64,000 nucleotides of DNA. Source: Duganella sp. sic0402 (lineage in GTDB: Bacteria; Pseudomonadota; Gammaproteobacteria; Burkholderiales; Burkholderiaceae_D). The DNA lies in the NCBI RefSeq assembly GCF_019219065.1, contig NZ_JAHUWK010000002.1, forward strand, positions 620,001 through 684,000. Reading direction: 5' to 3'. Under the pieces are notes generated by a model. That model worked only from the letters and a program-made list of their open reading frames with translations, was not told the origin of the DNA and searched no databases. Made by a program: the position numbers and the translations under genes. Below, one piece after another: positions 17,025-25,367 of this stretch. Positions within the stretch are counted from its first letter, which is position 1. The number at the start of each line of letters is the position of its first letter.

Positions 17025-18227
17025 TTAGGGGTAAGCCAGACCCATGGCTTCGCGCACATCGCGCATGGTTTCCAGCGCCAGCTTGCGCGCCACGTCATTA
17101 CCATCGGCGACGATGGCGCGCACCAGCGAGGGGTCGTCCAGATACGGCTGGGCGCGCTCGTGCATCGGCTCCTGTTCCTTGATGATGGCGTCGATCAGCG
17201 GCTGCTTGCACTCGATGCAGCCGATGCCGGCCGAGGTGCAGCCCTTGACCACCCACGCCTGGGTCGCAGCATCGGAATAGACCTGGTGGAACTGCCAGGC
17301 CGGGCAGCGGTTCGGATCGCCGGCGTCGCTGCGGCGCACGCGCGCCGGATCGGTCGGCATGGTCTTGATTTTCTTGCTGACCGACTCCTTGTCTTCGCGC
17401 AGCGCGATCGCGTTGCCGTAGCTCTTGGACATTTTGCGGCCGTCCAGCCCCGGCAGGCGCGACGCTTCGGTCAGGCGCGCCTGCGGCTCGACCAGGATCA
17501 GCTTGCGGCTGCCCTCCAGGTAGCCGAACAGGCGCTCGCGATCGCCCATCGACAGGCTTTGCGCATCGTCCAGCATGGCCTTGGCCTGCTCCAGCGCCTC
17601 GTCCTTGCCGTCCTGCTGGTAGTCGGTGCGCAGTTCGTTGTACAGCCTGGCGCGCTTGCTGCCGAGCTTTTTCACGGCTTCCTGCGCCTTTTCCTCAAAG
17701 CCTTTTTCCTTGCCGTACAAATGATTAAAGCGGCGCGCGATCTCGCGCATCATTTCGATGTGCGGCACCTGGTCTTCGCCGACCGGCACCTGGCTGGCGC
17801 GGTAGATCAGCACGTCCGCCGCCTGCAGCAGCGGGTAGCCGAGAAAGCCGTAGGTGGCCAGGTCTTTATTCGACAGATTGTCAATCTGGTCCTTATAGGT
17901 CGGCACCCGCTCCAGCCATCCCAGCGGGGTGGCCATCGACAGCAGCAGGTGCAGCTCGGCGTGCTCCGGCACGCGCGACTGGATGAACAAGGTCGATTGG
18001 GAGGGATCGATGCCGGCCGCCAGCCAGTCGATCAGCATCTCCCAGGTGCTGCGCTCGATGACGGTCGGGTCGTCGTAATGCGTGGTCAGCGCGTGCCAGT
18101 CGGCCACGAAAAACAGGCACGGCAGCTCGGTCTGCATCTTGATCCAGTTTTTCAGCGCCCCGTGATAATGGCCCAGATGCATGGAGCCGGTGGGACGCAT
18201 GCCGGAAACGACACGATCGGGATACAT
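17025..18227 (-). CDS. trpS: Tryptophanyl-tRNA synthetase
   Basis: Class I synthetase charging tRNA-Trp. The HIGH-like site is GSMHLGHYHGALKNW and the KMSKS loop is GRKMSKSYGNAIAL. The 400-residue length is the longer proteobacterial form (the E. coli enzyme is 334 residues), with extra sequence in the helical part. It is eight bases from the M50 protease gene and 19 bases from the methyltransferase gene. Confidence 0.97.
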   Translation of the reverse strand: MYPDRVVSGMRPTGSMHLGHYHGALKNWIKMQTELPCLFFVADWHALTTHYDDPTVIERSTWEMLIDWLAAGIDPSQSTLFIQSRVPEHAELHLLLSMATPLGWLERVPTYKDQIDNLSNKDLATYGFLGYPLLQAADVLIYRASQVPVGEDQVPHIEMMREIARRFNHLYGKEKGFEEKAQEAVKKLGSKRARLYNELRTDYQQDGKDEALEQAKAMLDDAQSLSMGDRERLFGYLEGSRKLILVEPQARLTEASRLPGLDGRKMSKSYGNAIALREDKESVSKKIKTMPTDPARVRRSDAGDPNRCPAWQFHQVYSDAATQAWVVKGCTSAGIGCIECKQPLIDAIIKEQEPMHERAQPYLDDPSLVRAIVADGNDVARKLALETMRDVREAMGLAYP

Positions 18228-18234
18228 GGCCGGC

Positions 18235-18909
18235 TCAGTTAAACAGCAGCTGCAGCGGATAGACCAGCGTTTGCCAGATCACATGGACGGCGTACATGCC
18301 GCGTATCAGGAAACCGTTCAGCAAGCCGAAATACATTCCCAGGATCAGGCCGATAAACACGAACATGCTGTAGCGCTCGATACGCGCGTAAGGGCGCGCC
18401 AGCGACATCGGCAGAATGCCGGTGACAATACGGCCGCCATCCAGCGGCGGTAATGGAATCAGGTTAAACACAAACATGACGGCATTCACCATCCAGCCCG
18501 CTTCCGCCATCTTGATGAAGAAATTCCCCTGATCGGCGTGGAACACCTGGATCAGCACCACCCACAGGATCATCCATGCCAAGCCCATCAAAAAATTGGC
18601 GGCCGGCCCGGCGGCGGCCACGAAAGCCATCTGTTTTTTCGGGTTGCGCAAGCGGCCGTAGTCCACCGGCACCGGCTTGGCGAAGCCGAATGGCACGCCG
18701 ATCGTCCAAGCCAGCGCTAGCGGCAGGATGATCGTGCCGAACGGGTCGATGTGCTTCAGCGGATTAACGGTGAGCCGGCCTTCATTGGCGGCGGTGGGGT
18801 CGCCGAAATACCGGGCAACATAGCCATGTGCTGCTTCGTGCAGGGAAATTGCAAAAAGAACAGGGATGGCGTAGACCGTGGCGGTCTGAACAAAGCTATC
18901 AATATCCAT
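18235..18909 (-). CDS. Site-2 protease family (M50) membrane metalloprotease
   Basis: A 224-residue multi-pass membrane protein with the zinc motif HEAAHGYVAR near residue 24 and the second metal site NLIPLPPLDGGRI. It lacks PDZ domains. It sits immediately upstream of trpS, where this family member is conserved. Its substrates are unknown; regulated intramembrane proteolysis or quality control is the general role of the family. Confidence 0.93.
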   Translation of the reverse strand: MDIDSFVQTATVYAIPVLFAISLHEAAHGYVARYFGDPTAANEGRLTVNPLKHIDPFGTIILPLALAWTIGVPFGFAKPVPVDYGRLRNPKKQMAFVAAAGPAANFLMGLAWMILWVVLIQVFHADQGNFFIKMAEAGWMVNAVMFVFNLIPLPPLDGGRIVTGILPMSLARPYARIERYSMFVFIGLILGMYFGLLNGFLIRGMYAVHVIWQTLVYPLQLLFN

Positions 18910-18988
18910 GGAGCGGGATTTTACCAGAGGCTGGATTGCCTACTTGCGGCGCCATCAAAGGCCGGCGCCCTCGCCTGATTGGAAACGC

Positions 18989-19612
18989 TCAGAGTCCGAA
19001 TGCGGCCGCGTCGCCACGGCCCTGGCGCACCAGCACGGCGTCAGCGCCGGTCAGGTCGATCACCGTGGTCGGCTCCATGCTGCAGGCGCCGCCGTCGATG
19101 ATCAGCTCCAGCTGCTTGCCGAGGCGTTCGCAGATGATGTCGGCGTCGTTCAGCGCTTCGGTTTCATTCGGCATGATCAGCGTGCTGCCCAGCAGCGGCT
19201 GGTCCAGCTCGGCCAGCAGCGCATTGATGATGGCGTCTTCCGGCACCCGCAGGCCGATGGTCTTGCGCGAAGGATGGCTGAGCCGGCGTGGCACCACCTT
19301 GGTCGCTTCGAGGATGAAGGTGAACGGCCCCGGCGTGGCCGCCTTCAGCAGACGGAACTGGCGGTTGTCGACACGGGCGTAGACGCCCAGCTCGCTCAAG
19401 TCGCGGCACAGCAGGGTCAGGTGATGTTTTTCATCGATGCCGCGGATGCGGCGCAGGCGCTCCACCGCGCCCTTGTCGTCCAGGTGGCACACCAGCGCAT
19501 AGCACGAGTCAGTCGGCACGGCGACGATGCCGCCACCGTGGATGATCTGCGCCGCCTGTTTGATCAGGCGGGCTTGCGGATTGACCGGATGGACCTGGAA
19601 GAATTGGCTCAT
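18989..19612 (-). CDS. yciO: YciO/Sua5-like L-threonylcarbamoyladenylate synthase family protein
   Basis: A 207-residue protein of the YrdC/Sua5 fold: GGIVAVPTDSCYALVC at the N-terminal catalytic loop, RRIRGIDEKHHLTLLCRD, and SHPSRKTIGLRVPEDAI. It is closest to YciO. TsaC-type activity in t6A synthesis is known for the family; YciO's own role is less certain. It is three bases from htpX upstream and 79 bases from the M50 gene. Confidence 0.9.
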   Translation of the reverse strand: MSQFFQVHPVNPQARLIKQAAQIIHGGGIVAVPTDSCYALVCHLDDKGAVERLRRIRGIDEKHHLTLLCRDLSELGVYARVDNRQFRLLKAATPGPFTFILEATKVVPRRLSHPSRKTIGLRVPEDAIINALLAELDQPLLGSTLIMPNETEALNDADIICERLGKQLELIIDGGACSMEPTTVIDLTGADAVLVRQGRGDAAAFGL

Positions 19613-19615
19613 ACC

Positions 19616-20500
19616 TTAGGATTGTACGCTACGCAGCGCCGCGATGCGTTCCTCGAACGGAGGGTGGGTAGAGAACAGCGCGCCCCAGCCGCCACGGCCG
19701 CTGCTGATGCCCGATGCGGCAAACGACTGCGGCAGCGTGCCCGGCTCAACGCCGTTCAGGCGCGCCAGCGCGTGCTGCATCGGCACGGTGCTGCCCAGCA
19801 GCTTGGCCGAACCGGCGTCGGCGCGGAATTCGCGCTGGCGCGAGAACCAGGCCACGATGATCGAAGCCAGCAGGCCGAACACGATTTCGCAGACGAACAC
19901 GGTAATCATGTAGCCGATGCCCGGACCACGGCGTTCTTCGTTGCCCTTGTTCAGCATATTATCGACAAAGAAGCCGACGATACGCGCCAGGAACACCACG
20001 AAGGTATTGGTCACGCCCTGGATCAGCGTCATGGTCACCATGTCGCCGTTGGCGATGTGCGCTACTTCGTGGCCGAGCACAGCCTCTACTTCGTCGCGGT
20101 TCATGCTTTCCAGCAAGCCGGTCGACACGGCGACCAGCGCCGAGTTCTTGAACGCGCCGGTGGCGAAGGCATTCGGCTCGCCTGGATACACCGCCACTTC
20201 CGGCATGCCGATACCGGCGCGCTCGGACAGCGTGCGCACCGTGTTCACCAGCCACAGCTCGGTGGACGAAGACGGATTATCAATCACACGCGCACCGGTC
20301 GACCACTTGGCCATCGGCTTGGAAATCAGCAGGGAGAAGATGGCGCCGGTAAAACCGACCACCAGTGAGAACGCCAACAGGCTGCCCAATTGCAGCGTGC
20401 CGCCCGAGCCCGGACGGCCGATGCCCAGCAACGACAGGACGATCGACAGCACCAGCATCACAGCCAGGTTGGTAGCGATAAACAGGACAATGCGTTTCAT
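19616..20500 (-). CDS. htpX: Membrane protease HtpX
   Basis: A 294-residue M48 protease that degrades misfolded inner-membrane proteins. The zinc motif is [15 protein letters not shown], and two N-terminal transmembrane helices ([23 protein letters not shown]) and a second pair in the middle are clear. It lies between the PHP phosphatase and yciO genes, three bases from the latter. Confidence 0.97.
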   Translation of the reverse strand: MKRIVLFIATNLAVMLVLSIVLSLLGIGRPGSGGTLQLGSLLAFSLVVGFTGAIFSLLISKPMAKWSTGARVIDNPSSSTELWLVNTVRTLSERAGIGMPEVAVYPGEPNAFATGAFKNSALVAVSTGLLESMNRDEVEAVLGHEVAHIANGDMVTMTLIQGVTNTFVVFLARIVGFFVDNMLNKGNEERRGPGIGYMITVFVCEIVFGLLASIIVAWFSRQREFRADAGSAKLLGSTVPMQHALARLNGVEPGTLPQSFAASGISSGRGGWGALFSTHPPFEERIAALRSVQS

Positions 20501-20576
20501 AGATAAGGGTCTCCAGTACGGGCAACAGCCCAGATCATAAGGTAAGACCGGCTTAACGCAAAATCAAGATGCAACT

Positions 20577-20607
20577 CAGCGGTAATTGGCGGCGCCGATT
20601 ACCGCTG
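20577..20607. terminator. Perfect 10-base-pair stem-loop at the end of the PHP phosphatase gene
   Basis: CAGCGGTAAT and ATTACCGCTG are perfect inverted arms around an 11-base loop, just after the PHP gene stop (20609). No T tract follows on the minus strand, so it may be a weak terminator, a processing site or an operator for htpX, whose start is about 77 bases downstream of it. Confidence 0.45.
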
Positions 20608-20608
20608 C

Positions 20609-21439
20609 TCAGAACCAGTCGTGCCAGACCGGTTTGACGTTGGCGGGCAGTGGCGGCAGCGCGGCAAAATCGACGCGCGATTCGCCCGGCGCATGGAAGT
20701 CCGTGCCGCGCGAAGCCAGGAAGCCATAATAATTTGCCAATTGCGCATACACCGGATACTGGTCCGGCGTATGGCTGCCGGTCACCACCTCGATGGCGGC
20801 GCCGCCCAGCTGCTTGAACTGCTCAAACAACTCGCCCTGCGCCAGCGGCGTGAAGCGGTAGCGGCCCGGATGGGCGATGACAGCGATGCCGCCAGCGTTG
20901 CGTATCCAGTTGACCGATTGTTCCAGCGTGGCCCAGCAATGCGGCACATAACCCGGCTTGCCTTCGGACAGGTATTTCTTGAACACCTCGCCGGTATTGG
21001 CGCAAGCGCCGATTTCCACCAGGTAGCGCGCGAAATGGGTACGCGACATCAGGTCCGGATTGCCGACATATTTCAGCGCGCCTTCGTAAGCACCTTCGAT
21101 GCCGATCAGTTCCAGCTGCTTGGCGATGTCGCGGCCACGGCTGTCGCGGCCGGAACGGGTGCAGGCCAGGCCATCCACCAGTGCCTGATTATGCTCATCG
21201 AACTGCAGGCCGACGATGTGCACGGTTTCATTCGCCCAGGTAATCGAAATCTCGACTCCGGTCACATACCGCATGCCCTGCTCGGCCGCTGCCGCACGCG
21301 CAGCGGGAATGCCGCCGACTTCATCATGATCAGTCAGCGCCCACACATCCACCCCTGCTTTGCGGGCGGTTTCCGCCACAGCGGCAGGAGCAAGAACGCC
21401 ATCGGAGACGTTGGAATGACAATGCAGATCAACTTTCAT
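20609..21439 (-). CDS. yciV: PHP-domain 5'-3' exoribonuclease / nucleoside bisphosphate phosphatase (RNase AM, YciV)
   Basis: PHP-fold metal-dependent enzyme with DLHCHSNVSDG, LTDHDEVGGIPAA, GVEISITW, VIAHPGRYRF and RGTDFHAPGE, covering the PHP metal-binding signatures. YciV family members hydrolyse pAp and trim RNA 5' ends. The start at 21439 (MKVDLHCHS) fits short-N-terminus homologues; another ATG at 21448 adds three residues, and neither has a strong Shine-Dalgarno. It follows the hydrolase gene by 18 bases. Confidence 0.9.
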   Translation of the reverse strand: MKVDLHCHSNVSDGVLAPAAVAETARKAGVDVWALTDHDEVGGIPAARAAAAEQGMRYVTGVEISITWANETVHIVGLQFDEHNQALVDGLACTRSGRDSRGRDIAKQLELIGIEGAYEGALKYVGNPDLMSRTHFARYLVEIGACANTGEVFKKYLSEGKPGYVPHCWATLEQSVNWIRNAGGIAVIAHPGRYRFTPLAQGELFEQFKQLGGAAIEVVTGSHTPDQYPVYAQLANYYGFLASRGTDFHAPGESRVDFAALPPLPANVKPVWHDWF

Positions 21440-21457
21440 ATCAGGCATTGTACATGG

Positions 21458-22345
21458 TTAGCTGTCGAGGAATTCCTCTATCATCTGCGCTAGCGCTTGC
21501 GGCTGGTCATGGTGCAGCATATGGCCCGCGTCGTAGACCATTTTCTTGGTCACGTCGCGCAGGTGATCAAGGCGGCGCTCCAGTTCCACGCGGCCGGCCG
21601 GCTTCGAACCCATCCAGTCCCACATATTGGTCTGGTCGGCTTCCACCCACAGCACCGGCGCGGTGATCGCCTGCCAGCACGCCATCACATCGTCGACGTG
21701 ATACGGCAGCGGCCCTGCCTGCTTGTGCACCGGATCGCCGAGGATTTCCCATTCGCCCGCATCATTCTGCGCCGACCAGTGCTGCGCCAGGAAAGCGGCC
21801 TTGTCGTCGCTGAGGCGCGGATTGGTTTTCTGCAGGCGCGCGGCAACGGCGGCCTGAGTCGGATAGCTGCGCATTTCCGGCTTTTCCAGCACACTATCCA
21901 TCCACTTGGCGTAACGGCCAGGCGCCTGTTCCGGCTTGGCTGAGCGCAGGCCCGCGCCTTCCAGATTGATCAGCTTGCGGATGCGTTCCGGGCGCGCGCC
22001 GGCATACAGGCCGACGATATTGCCGCCCATGCTATGCCCCAGCAGATAGACCGCCTGCTCCGGCGAATAATGGCGCAGGATGGCGTCCAGGTCGGCCAGG
22101 TAGTCGGGGAACCAGTAAGTATCCAGTCCATTCCGTTGCGACAGGCCGAAACCGCGCCAATCCGGCGCGATCACGTGCCAGTCGCCCTTCAGCTCATCCA
22201 CGACAAACTGGAACGAGGCGCCCACATCCATCCAGCCATGCAGCATGAACAGCTTGGGCGCGCCCTCCCGCCCCCAGTGGCGGACGTGGCAACGCAGGCC
22301 GCGTATGGTCAGGAATTCGGAACGGGATGGAAGGTGGTTGCGCAT
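21458..22345 (-). CDS. Alpha/beta hydrolase
   Basis: A 295-residue alpha/beta hydrolase with oxyanion region LHGWMDVGASFQF, nucleophile elbow LLGHSMGGNIVGL and the C-terminal catalytic His region YDAGHMLHHDQP. The start at 22345 (MRNHLPSRS) was chosen because the upstream extension is unlike the rest of the protein. It heads the long minus-strand run. The substrate cannot be told from sequence. Confidence 0.88.
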   Translation of the reverse strand: MRNHLPSRSEFLTIRGLRCHVRHWGREGAPKLFMLHGWMDVGASFQFVVDELKGDWHVIAPDWRGFGLSQRNGLDTYWFPDYLADLDAILRHYSPEQAVYLLGHSMGGNIVGLYAGARPERIRKLINLEGAGLRSAKPEQAPGRYAKWMDSVLEKPEMRSYPTQAAVAARLQKTNPRLSDDKAAFLAQHWSAQNDAGEWEILGDPVHKQAGPLPYHVDDVMACWQAITAPVLWVEADQTNMWDWMGSKPAGRVELERRLDHLRDVTKKMVYDAGHMLHHDQPQALAQMIEEFLDS

Positions 22346-22491
22346 TTCGATGACCTTGAAAATGGGGAGGCTGGCGCCATATCGGAACCTTGCTAGCAGT
22401 AAAGCAAAATAATAGCACGACCGTTCGATAGCATTGCAAACAAAAAGCAAGCGTAAAATAGCGCTATCCCACCGCACTCAGCCAGGTTCCA

Positions 22492-23016
22492 ATGTCAATC
22501 TATCAATTAGGCGATCATACGCCGGAGATCGCCGCATCGTCATTTGTTGCCGATACCGCCACGGTAGTCGGCAAGGTCAGCCTGCACGAGCACACCTCGG
22601 TGTGGTTCGGCGCGACGCTGCGCGGCGATAACGAGCGTATCACCATCGGTGAAAACAGCAATGTGCAGGAAGGCACGGTGATGCACACGGACATGGGCTA
22701 CCCGCTCAGCGTGGGCCGCAACGTGACCATCGGCCATCAGGCCATGCTGCATGGCTGCACCATCGGTGACGGCTCGCTGGTCGGCATTCAGGCAGTGATC
22801 CTGAACGGCGCGCGGATCGGCAAGGGCTGCCTGGTCGGCGCTGGCGCGCTGGTCACCGAAGGCAAGGAATTTCCCGACCACTCGCTGATCATCGGTGCAC
22901 CGGCCAAGGTCGCGCGTCCATTGACGCCGGAGGAAGTCGCCGCCCTGCAAGGCAGCGCCGGCAGCTATGTCAAGCGCGCCCAACTGTTCAAGACGCAACT
23001 CAAAAAGATTGGATAA
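22492..23016 (+). CDS. Gamma-class carbonic anhydrase family protein (YrdA-like), copy 1
   Basis: A 174-residue left-handed beta-helix with hexapeptide repeats. The zinc-site pattern is in [18 protein letters not shown] and [21 protein letters not shown]. The C-terminal helix has [24 protein letters not shown] second member lies at 36979-37509. Activity as a true carbonic anhydrase is uncertain in this family. It precedes hslO by four bases. Confidence 0.92.
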   Translation: MSIYQLGDHTPEIAASSFVADTATVVGKVSLHEHTSVWFGATLRGDNERITIGENSNVQEGTVMHTDMGYPLSVGRNVTIGHQAMLHGCTIGDGSLVGIQAVILNGARIGKGCLVGAGALVTEGKEFPDHSLIIGAPAKVARPLTPEEVAALQGSAGSYVKRAQLFKTQLKKIG

Positions 23017-23020
23017 AACA

Positions 23021-23983
23021 ATGAGCATCACCCCAACCACCACTGGCCAGGACACCCTGCAGAAATTCATCTTCGACAATGCCGCCGTGCGTGGCGAGTT
23101 GATCGACATCTCCGCCACCTGGCGCGAAGTGCTGAAGCGCCACGACTACCCTGCGCCGGTCAAGAAAGTGCTGGGTCACATGACCGCCGCCGCCGCGCTG
23201 CTGTCGGCCAACCTGAAATTCAACGGCTCCATCGTCATGCAAATCCACGGCGATGGCCCGGTGAACCTGCTGGTGGTCGAGTGCGATGCAGAACTGCGCC
23301 TGCGCGCCACCGCCAAACTGGTCACCGGCGCGACCGTGCCAGACGACGCCACCCTGACCACGCTGCTGAATGCGCAAGGCAAGGGCCGCTTCGTGATCAC
23401 CCTGGACCCGCTGGACAAAGTCCCTGGCCAGCAGCCTTACCAGGGCATCGTGCCGCTGGACGGCGACGATGTGGCGACCGTCATTGAAAACTACATGCTG
23501 CGTTCGGAACAGCTGGACACCAAGCTGTGGCTGGCGGCGGACGATCATGTCTCGCGCGGTCTGCTGCTGCAAAAGCTGCCTTACCACGGCGGCAAGGCCG
23601 AAGCCACCCCGCTGAGCGAAGAAGACGCGCTGGAAACCTGGAACCGCGCGGTCATGCTGGGTTCGACGCTGAAGGAAAAGGAATTGCTCGAAACCGGCAT
23701 CGACGTGCTGATCCAGCGCCTGTTCTGGGAAGAGACCATCCGCGTGTTCGATCCGCTGCATCCGCAATTCCATTGCAGCTGCACGCGCGAGAAAGTCGGC
23801 AATATGCTGAAGATGCTGGGCCGTGAAGAAGTGGAAAGCGTGATCGCGGAGCTGGGCCAGGTCGCGGTCAACTGCGACTTCTGCGGCCAGCACTACGCCT
23901 ACGACAAGGTCGACTGCGCCCAGCTGTTTGCCAGCGATGCACCGGTCGAGACCTTGATCCCGGCCGGCGAAGCCAAGCACTAA
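23021..23983 (+). CDS. hslO: Redox-regulated chaperone Hsp33
   Basis: A 320-residue holdase activated by oxidative unfolding. The C-terminal zinc switch is visible as FHCSCTREK (CxC) and VNCDFCGQHY (CxxC). The N-terminal domain starts with TTTGQDTLQKFIFDNAAVRGELIDIS. The start at 23021 lies four bases after the gamma carbonic anhydrase stop; the longer frame from 22967 is a shadow. It is convergent with the YfeH-type carrier, stops overlapping by four bases. Confidence 0.95.
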   Translation: MSITPTTTGQDTLQKFIFDNAAVRGELIDISATWREVLKRHDYPAPVKKVLGHMTAAAALLSANLKFNGSIVMQIHGDGPVNLLVVECDAELRLRATAKLVTGATVPDDATLTTLLNAQGKGRFVITLDPLDKVPGQQPYQGIVPLDGDDVATVIENYMLRSEQLDTKLWLAADDHVSRGLLLQKLPYHGGKAEATPLSEEDALETWNRAVMLGSTLKEKELLETGIDVLIQRLFWEETIRVFDPLHPQFHCSCTREKVGNMLKMLGREEVESVIAELGQVAVNCDFCGQHYAYDKVDCAQLFASDAPVETLIPAGEAKH

Positions 23984-24945
23984 TCCACTTCTTTGGCGTA
24001 ACGCTGCGCCAGCACGGCGCAGACCATCAGCTGCAACTGATGGAACAGCATCAGCGGCAGTACCACGGCGCCCAGCGCGCCGCCGGCAAACAGGACCTTG
24101 GCCATCGGCACGCCGCTGGCCAAGCTCTTCTTGGAGCCGCAGAACACAATCGCAATCCGGTCCTCGCGATTGAAACCCAGGCGCCGCGCCGCCTGGGCGC
24201 TGATCGCCATCACCAGTCCCAGCAGCAGCACATTAATCAGCATCAAGCCGGCCAGCGTGGCCCACGACACCTGATGCCACAGGCCCTCCCCCACTGCCTC
24301 GCTGAAGGCGGTATACACCACCAGCAAAATCGAGCCCTGGTCGACCATGCGCGTCAGCGGCTTGTGCTTCTCCACCCACGCCCCGATCCAGCGCCGCGCC
24401 ACCTGGCCGGCGATAAACGGCAGCAGCAGTTGCAAGGCGATCTGCCCGGCCGACTCCAGCGGCGAACCGCCCGACATCTGCGCCGAAGTCAGCAAGCCGA
24501 CCAGCACCGGGGTAATGAAAATCCCAAATAGATTCGACGCCGACGCGCTGCAAATCGCCGCCGGCACATTGCCGCGCGCCGCCGCCGTGAACGCGATCGA
24601 CGACTGCACGGTCGACGGCAGCATGCACAGGAACAGGATGCCCAGATACAGGTCCGGCGTCACCAGCGGCGTCAATACCGGCTTCAGCAGCAGGCCCAGC
24701 AAAGGGAATAGTGCAAACGTGCACAGCATCACCAGCAGGTGCAGCCGCCAGTGCGTAACGCCGGCGATCACCGCTTCGCGCGACAGCTTGGCGCCGTGCA
24801 GGAAGAACAGCAGCGATACCGCCACATGGGTGACATTGTTGAAGATCACGGCGCCTTGGCCGTGGCATGGGAACAGGCTGGCCGCGATCACCGTTGCGAT
24901 CATGGCCAGCGTGAAGTTATCTGGCAAAAAACGAGGTCGCTTCAT
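23980..24945 (-). CDS. Bile acid:sodium symporter-like carrier (YfeH family)
   Basis: A 321-residue membrane protein with about ten helices, including FFLHGAKLSREAVIAGV near the N-terminus, the crossover motif region MLPSTVQSSIAFTAAARGNVPAAICSASASNL and CGSKKSLASGVPMAKVLFAG. This matches the SBF-like YfeH family. The ATG at 24945 overlaps the lipoprotein stop by one base (TAATG), hence translational coupling. The substrate is unknown. Confidence 0.9.
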   Translation of the reverse strand: MKRPRFLPDNFTLAMIATVIAASLFPCHGQGAVIFNNVTHVAVSLLFFLHGAKLSREAVIAGVTHWRLHLLVMLCTFALFPLLGLLLKPVLTPLVTPDLYLGILFLCMLPSTVQSSIAFTAAARGNVPAAICSASASNLFGIFITPVLVGLLTSAQMSGGSPLESAGQIALQLLLPFIAGQVARRWIGAWVEKHKPLTRMVDQGSILLVVYTAFSEAVGEGLWHQVSWATLAGLMLINVLLLGLVMAISAQAARRLGFNREDRIAIVFCGSKKSLASGVPMAKVLFAGGALGAVVLPLMLFHQLQLMVCAVLAQRYAKEVD

Positions 24946-25256
24946 TATCCGGGACACTTCACTTCCAGCACGTCAATCGCGCCGACGGTTTTAGCGGACG
25001 TGGCGCTGCGCACCAGGTCGACCCGCTCCAGGCAGTTGCTACGCAACGGCCGCTTGTACGTGCGCGTGCACGGCGTTACCGCATCGGCGCCACTGCCCGC
25101 GTTGCAGTAAAAGCCCTCCGCCTGCAGGCGCACCAGCGCCTGCTCCATCGGCATGCCGGGCTGCACGGTCTGGGTGACGAAATGGCCCAGCCGGGACTGG
25201 TCGATTGAGCAGGCTGTCAACATCAGTGGCAAGGCTGCCAACAATAATCTCCGCAT
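24945..25256 (-). CDS. Small lipoprotein of unknown function
   Basis: A 103-residue lipoprotein with the lipobox LMLTAC at residues 11-16. The mature part has FVTQTVQPGMPMEQALVRLQAEGFYC and three further cysteines (CNAG, PCTRTY, NCLERV, with a last one near the end), suggesting disulfides. It is co-translated with the YfeH-type carrier. I do not recognise a family. Confidence 0.75.
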   Translation of the reverse strand: MRRLLLAALPLMLTACSIDQSRLGHFVTQTVQPGMPMEQALVRLQAEGFYCNAGSGADAVTPCTRTYKRPLRSNCLERVDLVRSATSAKTVGAIDVLEVKCPG

Positions 25257-25298
25257 GGACGGTCTCCTTATTTCCAGACAGCAGTGTAACGCATGTGC

Positions 25299-25332
25299 GC
25301 GTCATGATCCGGTCACACTCTGCACCTATGAT
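25299..25332 (+). promoter_or_regulatory. Pho-box-like promoter for the TonB receptor/GDPD operon
   Basis: GCGTCATGATCCGGTCAC (25299-25316) matches the Pho box consensus CTGTCATAAATCTGTCAC at 12 of 18 positions and keeps both repeats (GTCAT, GTCAC) at 11-base spacing. TATGAT at 25327-25332 follows after 10 bases, the distance seen between Pho boxes and -10 elements. The start codon is at 25368. PhoB binding is inferred. Confidence 0.6.
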
Positions 25333-25367
25333 GCCGAGCGTTATTCATCCATCAACCTGAGCAAACA